From NCBI RefSeq assembly GCF_028023675.1, contig NZ_JAQIOZ010000003.1:248001-312000 (forward strand): 64,000 bases of DNA. The letters are read 5' to 3'. This DNA comes from Primorskyibacter aestuariivivens (lineage in GTDB: Bacteria > Pseudomonadota > Alphaproteobacteria > Rhodobacterales > Rhodobacteraceae). Both the position numbers and the translations under genes were made by a program. The notes under the pieces are model-generated. The model did no database searches. It saw only the letters and a list, made by a program, of their open reading frames with translations, and was not told where the DNA came from. Below, piece after piece: positions 53,119-61,547 of this stretch. Positions within the stretch are counted from its first letter, which is position 1, and each line of letters opens with the position of its first letter.

Positions 53119-53511
53119 CTAGCCCATCAGCGGGATAAAGAGGCATTTCAACTCCTTTTCACCGCCAGCGATCAGCGCATTTGCCTCGGTCATATAGGGG
53201 CGGGCCCGGCTTCGAATGCAGGCGTGAAAACGACCATCCTGCGAGGGGCGGACGCGCGGGTCCGAGTGGGGCACGATGCCCTTGACCCCCTCAACCATGT
53301 AACCGCCACGTACTTCGACCACGGACAAGGACGTTACAGTTTGGCAATCCGTATTCGGACAACAGACCGGAGGAATCCATTCCTGTGCGCGCGCAGGTGC
53401 ACAGACATGCACGATGCCGACGACACCGACGATGATGCCAAGCGACGCCCCCAGCAACCGTGATTTGCAAAAAAATGGCGTTCCGGTAAGCTTTGTAATT
53501 GATCCAATCAT
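53119..53511 (-). CDS. Secreted Cys-rich protein of unknown function
   Basis: A 130-residue protein with a signal-like N-terminus (a basic start, then LLGASLGIIVGVVGIVHVCAPARAQ). The mature part has 'PPVCCPNTDCQTVTSLSVVEVRGGYMVEGVKG' (read in parts), 'ACIRSR' and 'LKCLFIPLMG', so several Cys residues could form disulfides. ATG 53511 is chosen because of GAGGAAG upstream; the longer frame to 53619 would overlap the divergent regulator gene. The divergent arrangement with a ToxR-like regulator suggests a regulatory link. No family recognised. Confidence 0.65.
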   Translation of the reverse strand: MIGSITKLTGTPFFCKSRLLGASLGIIVGVVGIVHVCAPARAQEWIPPVCCPNTDCQTVTSLSVVEVRGGYMVEGVKGIVPHSDPRVRPSQDGRFHACIRSRARPYMTEANALIAGGEKELKCLFIPLMG

Positions 53512-53551
53512 CTTTTGATAACCCGCTTCCTCTTGAAGAGATGTGCTGCAA

Positions 53552-55201
53552 ATGTCGGAAATTGCTGCGGAAAAATCCGGAAAATTTACGGAAAAAGACC
53601 GGAAATCTGCTGCGCCCATCCGGCTTTACGGGCTTTTGTTCGATCCGGCGACGCGCAGCCTGAAACAACAGGATGGAACATCGGTTCCATTGCGCGCCCA
53701 GTCGGCAGAGGTGCTTGGTCTGTTGATTGAAGCCAACGGGGAGATCGTCACAAAGGACAGAATTATCGCTCGTATCTGGCCCGATACCTATGTGACGGAA
53801 GACAGCCTGCTGAAATGTATTGCAGATATCCGGCGGGCTTTGGGCGACACGGATCGCAGTCGGCTTCAGACCCTGCCCAAGGTCGGGTATCGGCTGGCCC
53901 TTGCGCAACAGACATCCCACGCCGCGCGCGCGGGCCGGGTTGGGGCGCTGCCAATTCTGGCCGCGGTGGTCTGCATGCTTGTCATGGCGCTCTGGTGGAT
54001 CTGGCCGTGGCCCGCGCCGAACACGCTGGCCGACAAACCCCGGATCGCGGTGATGGCCTTTGACGATTTCTCTGCAGGCAACGACAAAGGGTATCTGTCC
54101 GATGCAATCGCCGAGGGGCTGATCACCGAACTGGCCCGTTTCCCCACGATCGCGGTGATTTCCCGCACATCGTCCTTCACCTATCGCAATAACCAGGCCA
54201 CCATCGGCACCATAGGCGAAGAGTTGCGCGTGCACTACGTTCTGGAAGGCAGCCAGCAAAAGGCCGGGGACAGTCTGCGGATCACCGCCCAGTTGATCGA
54301 TACACGGACGGGTGCGCATGTCTGGGCCGAAACCTATGACCGGAAGATCGGTGATTTTTTCAGTATGCAGGAAGAGATTGTGCGCGGCGTCGTGGCGGTG
54401 GTCGCGGATATTGTCGTCTCTCGACCGCTGCCCGCCAGCGACCTGAAGCAGGTTACCGCGCTGAGGTATTTCCTCGAATCCAAGGGCAGTCCCGACAGTC
54501 GCGCGCAGATAGAGGACCGGTTCGCGCTTGGAGACAAGGCGCTGGATGCCGATCCGGATTCAGAGTGGGGCTATCTGATCCATAGTTGGGCCCATCGCCA
54601 TATGGCCGTCTTCTTTTCCACGCCCGAGGAAAAAAGCGTGCACCTGGCGAAATCGGAGGAATTTGCGGACAAGGCCATCGAAATCGCGCCCAAGAATTAT
54701 TTCGGTCATTGGGTGCGGGCGCGTGTCCAAAGCGAACGCGGCGACCACGAGGCGTCAGTGGAGACTTACAGCCGCGCCATTTCGCTGAATCCGTCCGACT
54801 CGCATCTTCTCGTCAGCAGTTCGTCCCCCTTGCTCTATACAGGTCTTTTCGATGAAGGGCTTGCCGTGATCGACCGTGCACTCGATCTTGATCCCAAACA
54901 CGCGGACTGGTTCCATTGGCAGCGCGCCTGGGCCTTGTGGGAGCTTCGCCGCTGCGATGACGCCCTGGCCGCGTTCGGGCGCATGTCCAAGATCTATGGC
55001 GGGGCACACAGGATGCTGGCTGCAACCCATGCCTGTCTGGGTCAAAAGGCCGAGGCGGTCGCCGCGCTCAAGGTGTACCTGCAGGACAACCCCGATGCGA
55101 CGCTGGCGGCAGAGGCGGAAAAGCTGCGCAAAACATGGCCCAACCCACCGTCCGTCGAGCGATGGCTGCAGGACATGGCATACGCAGGAATGCCCAATTG
55201 A
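53552..55201 (+). CDS. ToxR/CadC-like membrane transcriptional regulator with TolB- and TPR-like periplasmic part
   Basis: A 549-residue protein. Residues of about 25-115 form an OmpR/PhoB-type winged helix ('IRLYGLLFDPATRSL', 'LRAQSAEVLGLLIEANGEIVTKDRIIARIWPDTYVTEDSLLKCIADIRRALGD' read in parts). A membrane helix follows (VGALPILAAVVCMLVMALWW). The periplasmic part begins 'PRIAVMAFDDFSAGNDKGYLSDAIAEGLITELARF' (TolB/FlgO-like, read in parts) and continues with TPR-like repeats ('AISLNPSDSHLLVSSSSPLLYTGLFDEGLAVIDRALDLDPKHADW', read in parts). Such regulators act on DNA while anchored in the membrane. GTG 53543 is another possible start. Confidence 0.85.
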   Translation: MSEIAAEKSGKFTEKDRKSAAPIRLYGLLFDPATRSLKQQDGTSVPLRAQSAEVLGLLIEANGEIVTKDRIIARIWPDTYVTEDSLLKCIADIRRALGDTDRSRLQTLPKVGYRLALAQQTSHAARAGRVGALPILAAVVCMLVMALWWIWPWPAPNTLADKPRIAVMAFDDFSAGNDKGYLSDAIAEGLITELARFPTIAVISRTSSFTYRNNQATIGTIGEELRVHYVLEGSQQKAGDSLRITAQLIDTRTGAHVWAETYDRKIGDFFSMQEEIVRGVVAVVADIVVSRPLPASDLKQVTALRYFLESKGSPDSRAQIEDRFALGDKALDADPDSEWGYLIHSWAHRHMAVFFSTPEEKSVHLAKSEEFADKAIEIAPKNYFGHWVRARVQSERGDHEASVETYSRAISLNPSDSHLLVSSSSPLLYTGLFDEGLAVIDRALDLDPKHADWFHWQRAWALWELRRCDDALAAFGRMSKIYGGAHRMLAATHACLGQKAEAVAALKVYLQDNPDATLAAEAEKLRKTWPNPPSVERWLQDMAYAGMPN

Positions 55202-55324
55202 CTAGTCACTCTTCGGATGGCGCCAACGGTTTCTGCACCGGCCGGGTCAGGCCCAGTGTCCAATCCGGTTATCAAGAGGTAAACATCGGGGAAACCTGCG
55301 CATACCACCATCTCCGGAGTCGCC

Positions 55325-56662
55325 ATGCAGATCGAATTCGTCAACCACGCCTCTGTCCTGATCACCGAGGGCGACACCGCGCTGCTCACCGATCCGTGGT
55401 ATTCCGGCCCGGCCTTTCACAAGGGGTGGTCACTGCTGGTCGAAACGCCGGATGACGAGGTGGACGCGCTTCTGGATCGGGTCACGCATCTGTGGCTTTC
55501 CCACGAGCACCCCGATCATTTCTCAATCAAGTTCTTCAAGACCCATGGCCAAAAGCTGCGCGCGCGCGGCATTCCGCTCTATTTCCAGAAGATCCGCGAC
55601 CAGCGCGTTGCCGATTTCATCCGCGGTGAGGGGATCGCGCTGCAGGAGATGACATTTGGCGCTGCCTACAAGGCCGGGGAGCTGACGCTGACCTGCCTCA
55701 AGGATGACTGGTATGACAGCCTCGTGTCGATCAAGTCCAGGGATCAGCACATCCTGAACCTGAACGATTGCCATGTGGACGATGAAAAGCGGGCCAAACA
55801 GATCCTTGATCAGGCCGGGCCCTGCGATGTGCTGCTCACCCAGTTTTCCTATGCCGCGTGGAAGGGCGGGCCGGAGAACAGGGCCTGGCGCGAAGAAGCC
55901 GCCGCAGACAAGCTGGACAATATCGAGGTACAAGCACGGCTGCTCAAACCGCGCGTGGTCATTCCCTTTGCCAGCTTCGTGCGGTTTTCCAATGCCCGGA
56001 ACCTCTATCTCAACGACGCGGCCAACCGCCCGCAGGATGTGCTGGCGCGGTTCCCCGATGCCGCGTTCGACATTCCGGTGATGAAACCCGGCGATGTGTT
56101 TGATGGCACGGTCTCGGACGACATGACCCGAGCAGCGCTGGCCTTCTGGGATCAGGCCTATGCCAAGGCCGAGGCACAGTCGCCGCAGGAGTTTGTGACC
56201 AAACCCGCCGAAGAACTGCACGCGGCTTTCGACCGTTTCACCACCCGGGTCTATGCCAATAACAACCGCACGGCGATGAAGCTGGCCCAGCGCTTCAGCC
56301 CGGTGCGCGTGTTCGAGCCGATTGTCGTGGAGTGCGATGACCTTGGGCAGCGGTTCCACATCGACGTGCCGCGCGGGATTTTCCGCGAAACCAGCGATGC
56401 GCCGGACCTGTCCATGCATTCGGAATCGCTTTGGTTCGTGTTCCACAACTCCTTTGGTTTTGACACGCTGACTGTGAATGGCTGTCTTGAGGAAAAACGC
56501 GAAGGCGGGTTTTCGCGCGCGGCGCGGGCAATCTCGGTTGAGATCCTGAACAATCTAGGCATCCGCTTTGGCCCGGGCCTTGTGTTCGAGCCGCAGATGA
56601 TCATGGTCACGCTGCAGCGGCTGGCGGCGGCGCGCAAGAAGCTGATGCAGGCAAAGAGCTAG
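55325..56662 (+). CDS. MBL-fold metal-dependent hydrolase
   Basis: A 445-residue protein with a metallo-beta-lactamase fold in the N-terminal half: 'IEFVNHASVLITEGDTALLTDPWYSGPAF' (read in parts), the metal motif H-x-H-x-D-H in 'LSHEHPDHFSIKF' and 'LNLNDCHVDDEKRAKQIL'. The layout, with 'DPW' and 'NDCHV', resembles the UlaG/NAPE-PLD-type branch. The C-terminal half (residues 300-445) has no motif I recognise. No signal peptide. It stands alone, and the minus-strand Tad cassette ends against it. Confidence 0.82.
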   Translation: MQIEFVNHASVLITEGDTALLTDPWYSGPAFHKGWSLLVETPDDEVDALLDRVTHLWLSHEHPDHFSIKFFKTHGQKLRARGIPLYFQKIRDQRVADFIRGEGIALQEMTFGAAYKAGELTLTCLKDDWYDSLVSIKSRDQHILNLNDCHVDDEKRAKQILDQAGPCDVLLTQFSYAAWKGGPENRAWREEAAADKLDNIEVQARLLKPRVVIPFASFVRFSNARNLYLNDAANRPQDVLARFPDAAFDIPVMKPGDVFDGTVSDDMTRAALAFWDQAYAKAEAQSPQEFVTKPAEELHAAFDRFTTRVYANNNRTAMKLAQRFSPVRVFEPIVVECDDLGQRFHIDVPRGIFRETSDAPDLSMHSESLWFVFHNSFGFDTLTVNGCLEEKREGGFSRAARAISVEILNNLGIRFGPGLVFEPQMIMVTLQRLAAARKKLMQAKS

Positions 56663-56675
56663 GCTGCTCCGCACG

Positions 56676-56708
56676 CAAAAACAGGCCGGACACCACTGCC
56701 CGGCCTGT
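56676..56708 (-). terminator. Terminator of the minus-strand Tad cassette
   Basis: ACAGGCCGG (56681-56689) pairs with CCGGCCTGT (56700-56708); on the minus strand the stem is followed by TTTTTGCG. It lies 38 bases after the TadE-like gene end (56746) and in between the convergent MBL gene. Confidence 0.8.
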
Positions 56709-56745
56709 CAGTTGCAACTCGAAAGGTGCAGGGAAATGGGTGGGG

Positions 56746-57318
56746 TTAGATCCCCGACCAGACGAGCTGCGGCGCGAACCGGGGTCGGGTAAAGACGCGG
56801 GCGTCAAACACCCGGTCCCGGATTGCAGAGGTGGGCACGCTGTAATCGACAAAGGTATCGACCACGATCACCTGTTCCGAATCCACCATCACCGGGAATT
56901 CGTTATGGGCGTTGCTCATATCCGCATCGCTGAGCGGAGCGGCATGGCTGCCGCGCGCCTCCGACCAGACCACCGAATAGCTGTCGGTTTCCAGATCATA
57001 TTGCACCACCGTGACGCGCAGGGTGTTTTCCGTCGCCTCTGTCCCGGTCAGGAAGTTGAACAGCGCCTTGGTGCTGTCGATATAGGTCGGCGTGATATAG
57101 TCCGTTTCACGCGACAGCATGTCCCCGATGGTAAAGGTGGCTTTGTCACCCAGGCTGTTCTTGCGGAACGCGTCGTAGAACACCAGGCTCCCCGCGGTGG
57201 CGATGATCAGCAGGGGCAGGAACAGGATGGCTTCGATATTCACGCCACCATCGGCTTTGCGGGCGAACCCGTTCAGCGCGGATCTTGCTTTGGTCATCAT
57301 ATTTGCAAACAGGGTCAT
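56746..57318 (-). CDS. TadE/TadF-like pseudopilin
   Basis: A 190-residue protein, third gene of the minus-strand cassette. Its start (KADGGVNIEAILFLPLLIIATAGSLVFYDAFR, read in parts) is the TadE-type motif: a Glu before a hydrophobic helix (N-I-E-A-I-L-F-L-P-L-L). The rest is a periplasmic domain with no catalytic motif. TadE/TadF pseudopilins are part of the Tad (Flp) pilus apparatus. The start overlaps the stop of the upstream TadE gene by one base. Confidence 0.82.
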   Translation of the reverse strand: MTLFANMMTKARSALNGFARKADGGVNIEAILFLPLLIIATAGSLVFYDAFRKNSLGDKATFTIGDMLSRETDYITPTYIDSTKALFNFLTGTEATENTLRVTVVQYDLETDSYSVVWSEARGSHAAPLSDADMSNAHNEFPVMVDSEQVIVVDTFVDYSVPTSAIRDRVFDARVFTRPRFAPQLVWSGI

Positions 57319-57857
57319 CAGAGCGGCTCCTGTACAAAGGATGTGGCGGCGATCAGGGAATAGTCACCGGCTGCGTCCACGTGGATGGCCTCGGAGAACC
57401 ATGTGATCGGGAAGATCGGGGTCACCTTGGCGCAGACGCGCAGCACCATCAGCTCGTTGCTTTGCCCGGTCTCGAACCCGCGCACAGGCGCCACCGGAAG
57501 CGAGGCATCGGTGCAATCCGCCGTCTCCGGCAGTGCCTGCCAGTTGCGCGGGTCGCGCTGCAGCATTTCCAGCCGCAGGTTGGTTTCACAGCTTGGCACC
57601 AGCACCGCACGATCACAGATCTGCGTCTTGATCGTATCGTGCTGCGGGGCCGCCCCCGTCCCAAGCCGGATGTCCCGGGCCACCAGATCCACGGCGCGTT
57701 CCAGCATCGTGGCGCGGGCGGAATAAGCCCCGACCTCGAGCGCGGTCAGCAGGATGACAACGACCATCGGCATCCACAGGGCAAAGGAGATGGTTTCAAC
57801 CGAACCGGCTTCATCGCGGCGGAAACGGTTGATCAGGCGGGTCAGACGGCAGGTCAT
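57318..57857 (-). CDS. TadE family pseudopilin
   Basis: A 179-residue protein, second gene of the cassette. 'RRDEAGSVETISFALWMPMVVVILLTALEVG' (read in parts) is the TadE motif, with a Glu in the place of the pilin +5 Glu, and the C-terminal part has four Cys residues, as in the plus-strand paralogue at 63347 ('ICDRAVLVPSCETNLRLEML' against 'ICDTAAIIPNCVNNLRLEMK'). It overlaps the upstream TadG gene by four bases. Confidence 0.85.
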   Translation of the reverse strand: MTCRLTRLINRFRRDEAGSVETISFALWMPMVVVILLTALEVGAYSARATMLERAVDLVARDIRLGTGAAPQHDTIKTQICDRAVLVPSCETNLRLEMLQRDPRNWQALPETADCTDASLPVAPVRGFETGQSNELMVLRVCAKVTPIFPITWFSEAIHVDAAGDYSLIAATSFVQEPL

Positions 57858-59503
57858 TGGGTCAACCTCAGTTGCGTGATGGTCTGGGCGATGGCGTTGA
57901 AGGCATCGGTGATCTCGACCCCCTGCACATCGAAGTAATGCGAGGGCGAAGAGGCGCAGTTCTGCATCGCGTCAAGTCCGCGCTGCGGGGCCTCGAACCC
58001 GATGGCAAAAACGATCACGCCCGCATCCCGTGCGCCCTGGCAAATGGTGGCCAGTCGCGCATCTGCCGCATCCGGACCCACGATTCCGGTGTAGGAATAA
58101 TACGCGTTGTAATACGCATCATAGCTGACGCGGCCATCGTTATACGGCGTTTGGTAGAACTTGTAGGCAAAGGCCCGGGTGCCCCAGCGGGCAAAGACTT
58201 CCTCATTGGTCATACGACGTGCCGCGGACCCACCATCGGGATAGTTGCGATACTTGTAACTGCTGTAATAGGTCTCGAAACGTGGCCAGTAATAGACGTC
58301 ATAGGCATCATCGGCATTGTCAACGATCAGCGCCGAAAAGTGGTCATTGCTGGGATCGCTATCGCCACGGTCGTCGATGAAGATCTCGGACAGGCCGGAC
58401 TGACGGCTGGGGATCAGGTCATATTCTGTTGTATTCGCCCCATCGGTCATCAGAACCACGATCTTGAGCGTTTCGTGATCGAGATAAGAGGTCGGACGTC
58501 CGGCGGCACGGCTGCTGATATGGCCGTCTGCGATCATGTCGGAGACAAGATCCTGTGCACCGGGATCAAGCAGTGCCATGCCCCACTTCATGCCCAGATC
58601 AATGGCCGTGTTGCCGCCCGCGCCGAGCGCGTTGATATTGGTCTGCAGCTCGGTCACGTCATCGGAATGCACGACAACCTTGCCGTAATCATCCGCGGGG
58701 CACCAGGGGCGGTTTATCTCGGTCGAACTCTCGTTTGTCGAATAGAGGTCGAAATGGCTCAATCGATCGAGCGTTTCGGTGCGCGAAATGCCCAGCGTGT
58801 CGAACGCCGATGCCGGGAAGATGGCGCAACGGGAATAGTCATGCTCATCCGACAGCGTGTAATAGCCCGCCAGCGTAGCACCGAGGTTCACCGTCGCATT
58901 ATACGGAACCATCGACACTGTGGTCAGGCTGGGTGCATCTACCGGCTGGATTACGGTCTGAACGAAGTCATTTGCCGCGGCGCGCAGGTTTTCGATCTTG
59001 CTGTTCGATCCCATCGAGCCGGAGATGTCGAGCACCATGGAAATCTCGACATTGGCCATTTTCTCTGTCGCTTCGCCTGCGGCGGGCGCAATCATCTGAT
59101 CAATGCCGAGAATGCCCAGAAAAAGGGTGTCATTGTTTTGGCTGGCCGATGCGGAAACGGTTCGGTAGTTCAAACCCTGATCGACCGTGGTCGACGCCAG
59201 CGCGTCACCCATACCGGATTTGGTGAAATAATCGGCCACCACCGCTGCGGGATCAAGCTCCTGCTCAAGGTCCGCTGCAGCCACCACGGCTCGGTCCAGC
59301 GTGTGTTGCAGCTTGGCCCGTTTCATTTCGTTCATCATCAGGTCAACGCCAAAGCCGCCGATCGCGATGATGCCGATAAAGATGATGATGCAAAGCACGG
59401 TGATCGTCCCGCGATCATCGGTGCCGAATTGGCGAAGTTGTGCCTCGATCCGCGCCCCAACGGATGTCTGGCCGACGCCAAGGTTACGTGAACCCCTTGT
59501 CAT
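57854..59503 (-). CDS. TadG-like protein with von Willebrand factor A domain
   Basis: A 549-residue protein of the TadG/RcpC type. N-terminal membrane helix 'DRGTITVLCIIIFIGIIAIGGFGVDLMMNE' (read in parts, 'Tad-like' motif), followed by a vWA domain whose MIDAS motif is 'EISMVLDISGSMGSNSKIE' (D-x-S-G-S). The C-terminus 'NCASSPSHYFDVQGVEITDAFNAIAQTITQLRLTQ' (read in parts) closely matches that of the plus-strand TadG at 61548. ATG 59503 with GAAAGGG upstream is chosen over 59521. First gene of the minus-strand cassette; likely exported to the periplasm by the Tad system. Confidence 0.87.
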   Translation of the reverse strand: MTRGSRNLGVGQTSVGARIEAQLRQFGTDDRGTITVLCIIIFIGIIAIGGFGVDLMMNEMKRAKLQHTLDRAVVAAADLEQELDPAAVVADYFTKSGMGDALASTTVDQGLNYRTVSASASQNNDTLFLGILGIDQMIAPAAGEATEKMANVEISMVLDISGSMGSNSKIENLRAAANDFVQTVIQPVDAPSLTTVSMVPYNATVNLGATLAGYYTLSDEHDYSRCAIFPASAFDTLGISRTETLDRLSHFDLYSTNESSTEINRPWCPADDYGKVVVHSDDVTELQTNINALGAGGNTAIDLGMKWGMALLDPGAQDLVSDMIADGHISSRAAGRPTSYLDHETLKIVVLMTDGANTTEYDLIPSRQSGLSEIFIDDRGDSDPSNDHFSALIVDNADDAYDVYYWPRFETYYSSYKYRNYPDGGSAARRMTNEEVFARWGTRAFAYKFYQTPYNDGRVSYDAYYNAYYSYTGIVGPDAADARLATICQGARDAGVIVFAIGFEAPQRGLDAMQNCASSPSHYFDVQGVEITDAFNAIAQTITQLRLTQ

Positions 59504-59924
59504 AAAATTACCCTTTCTCACTTGCGTCGGGCGTTAACCTTAGTGGCAGCAAGGAGGCACCCGACACATTTAGCACTCATTCTGAATTGCCCTAAAAACG
59601 CGTCAAAATTGAGGCAAACCCCTGTCAAATAACGGTTTTTGGTTCGAGTTCCGGCGTTAGTCTCCGCCGAAATCTGGGTATTGTTTCCGTGCGCGGAAAC
59701 AATCGGCCACATTTGCGCCGCGAGGATTCCCGAATCGTGAACCACTCCGCCGTATTCCTGTCGAGATTGCTGTAAGCGGGTAAAAAACCGGGGCCGCTCT
59801 GTTTTAAGCGATCAAAAAAATCCCAAGAAATTCCTCGCCAGAATTAACCATGCCGTCATAGGGTCGTGAAAAAAAGAGTGCGATGCGCCTGAGTCGCGAT
59901 GCACCGGCCAACGGAGGAGACGCC

Positions 59925-61358
59925 ATGAATAACCCGGCCAATGAACCGACATTCCGCGAAAGTGTGGACCTTATGTTTAACCGCGCGGTGGCCCTTATGG
60001 ACCTGCCGCCGGGGCTTGAAGAAAAGATCCGGGTCTGCAACGCCACGTATACGGTGCGCTTTGGTGTTAGGCTGCGCGGGCGCATCCAGACCTTTACCGG
60101 ATATCGCTCGGTGCATTCCGAACATATGGAGCCGGTCAAGGGCGGTATTCGCTATGCAACAGCTGTGAACCAGGACGAGGTCGAGGCGTTGGCCGCGCTG
60201 ATGACTTATAAATGCGCGCTGGTCGAAGCGCCGTTCGGCGGCTCCAAGGGCGGGTTATGTGTCGATCCACGCCAATATGATGAACATGAGCTGGAACAGA
60301 TCACCCGCCGCTTTGCTTATGAACTGGCCAAACGCGACCTGATCCACCCGTCGCAGAACGTACCTGCACCCGATATGGGCACCGGTGAACGCGAGATGGC
60401 CTGGATCGCCGACCAATATGCAAGGATGAACACCACCGATATCAACGCGCGCGCCTGTGTGACGGGCAAGCCGCTGAATGCGGGCGGCATCTCGGGGCGT
60501 GTCGAGGCGACGGGCAGGGGGGTGCAATATGCCCTGCGCGAGTTTTTCCGCGATCCGCGCGATATGGAAAAGGCCGGGCTGACCGGGTCGCTGGATGGCA
60601 AGCGGGTGATTGTTCAGGGGCTGGGCAATGTGGGCTATCACGCCGCCAAGTTCCTGCAGCAGGAAGACGGATCGAAGGTTATCGGCATCATCGAACGCGA
60701 CGGTGCACTCTTTAACGACGATGGTCTGGACGTGGACGCTGTGCGCGACTGGATCGTGAAACATGGCGGCGTCACCGGCTTTCCCGATGCCGCCCACCAT
60801 GCCGAGGGTGCGGGCGTGCTGGAGGCGGAATGCGACATCCTCATTCCCGCCGCCCTAGAGGGCGTGATCAACATGTCCAACGCCGAGCGGATCAAGGCAC
60901 CGCTGATCATCGAGGCCGCCAATGGTCCGGTCACGGCGGGCGCGGATGATATCCTGCGCAAGAAGGGCAAGGTGATCATTCCCGACATGTATGCCAATGC
61001 GGGCGGTGTGACCGTGTCCTATTTCGAATGGGTCAAGAACCTCAGCCATATCCGCTTTGGCCGGATGCAGCGCCGCCAGGAAGAGGCGCGCCACCAGTTG
61101 GTCATTGATGAGCTTGAGCGGCTTGATCATCTGATGGGCGATCAATGGTCGCTGCGCCCGGAGTTCAAGGAAAAGTACCTGCGCGGCGCGGATGAGCTGG
61201 AACTGGTGCGCTCAGGGTTAGATGACACGATGCGGATTGCCTATCAATCCATGCGCGAAGTCTGGCACGGTCGCGACGATGTGGACGACCTGCGCACTGC
61301 GGCCTATATCGTGGCGATCGAAAAAGTCGCCGCGAGCTACCGGGCCAAGGGGCTCTAG
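59925..61358 (+). CDS. gdhA: Glutamate dehydrogenase
   Basis: A 477-residue enzyme that interconverts glutamate and 2-oxoglutarate plus ammonia. Catalytic and binding features: 'MEPVKGGIRYATAVNQDEVEALAALMTYKCALVEAPFGGSKGGL' (read in parts; the first Lys binds substrate and the second is catalytic), 'PAPDMGTGEREMAWI' and the Rossmann loop 'VIVQGLGNVGYHAAKFL'. ATG 59925 has GGAGGAGA 5 bases upstream. The cofactor (NAD or NADP) is not clear from sequence. It lies between two divergent Tad cassettes. Confidence 0.94.
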   Translation: MNNPANEPTFRESVDLMFNRAVALMDLPPGLEEKIRVCNATYTVRFGVRLRGRIQTFTGYRSVHSEHMEPVKGGIRYATAVNQDEVEALAALMTYKCALVEAPFGGSKGGLCVDPRQYDEHELEQITRRFAYELAKRDLIHPSQNVPAPDMGTGEREMAWIADQYARMNTTDINARACVTGKPLNAGGISGRVEATGRGVQYALREFFRDPRDMEKAGLTGSLDGKRVIVQGLGNVGYHAAKFLQQEDGSKVIGIIERDGALFNDDGLDVDAVRDWIVKHGGVTGFPDAAHHAEGAGVLEAECDILIPAALEGVINMSNAERIKAPLIIEAANGPVTAGADDILRKKGKVIIPDMYANAGGVTVSYFEWVKNLSHIRFGRMQRRQEEARHQLVIDELERLDHLMGDQWSLRPEFKEKYLRGADELELVRSGLDDTMRIAYQSMREVWHGRDDVDDLRTAAYIVAIEKVAASYRAKGL

Positions 61359-61388
61359 GCGAGGTCTCCGGTAATATGACACCGATAC

Positions 61389-61422
61389 GGCAAACCGGGC
61401 GAAATCGTGCCGGTTTGCCTTA
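61389..61422 (+). terminator. Hairpin after glutamate dehydrogenase
   Basis: A perfect 10-bp stem, GGCAAACCGG (61389-61398) with CCGGTTTGCC (61410-61419), 11-base loop, followed by TTAAAATC. The T tract is poor, so it may be a weak terminator. Confidence 0.55.
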
Positions 61423-61547
61423 AAATCAACTTAATTCACTGACGTTTTCCTTATTTCCACCACGATACGGCCCAAACAAAACTCGATTCCTCTTCCTTAA
61501 TGATGATCGACGGGAGTCTGCCCGAAAATCGACAAAGGGGAACCGAC

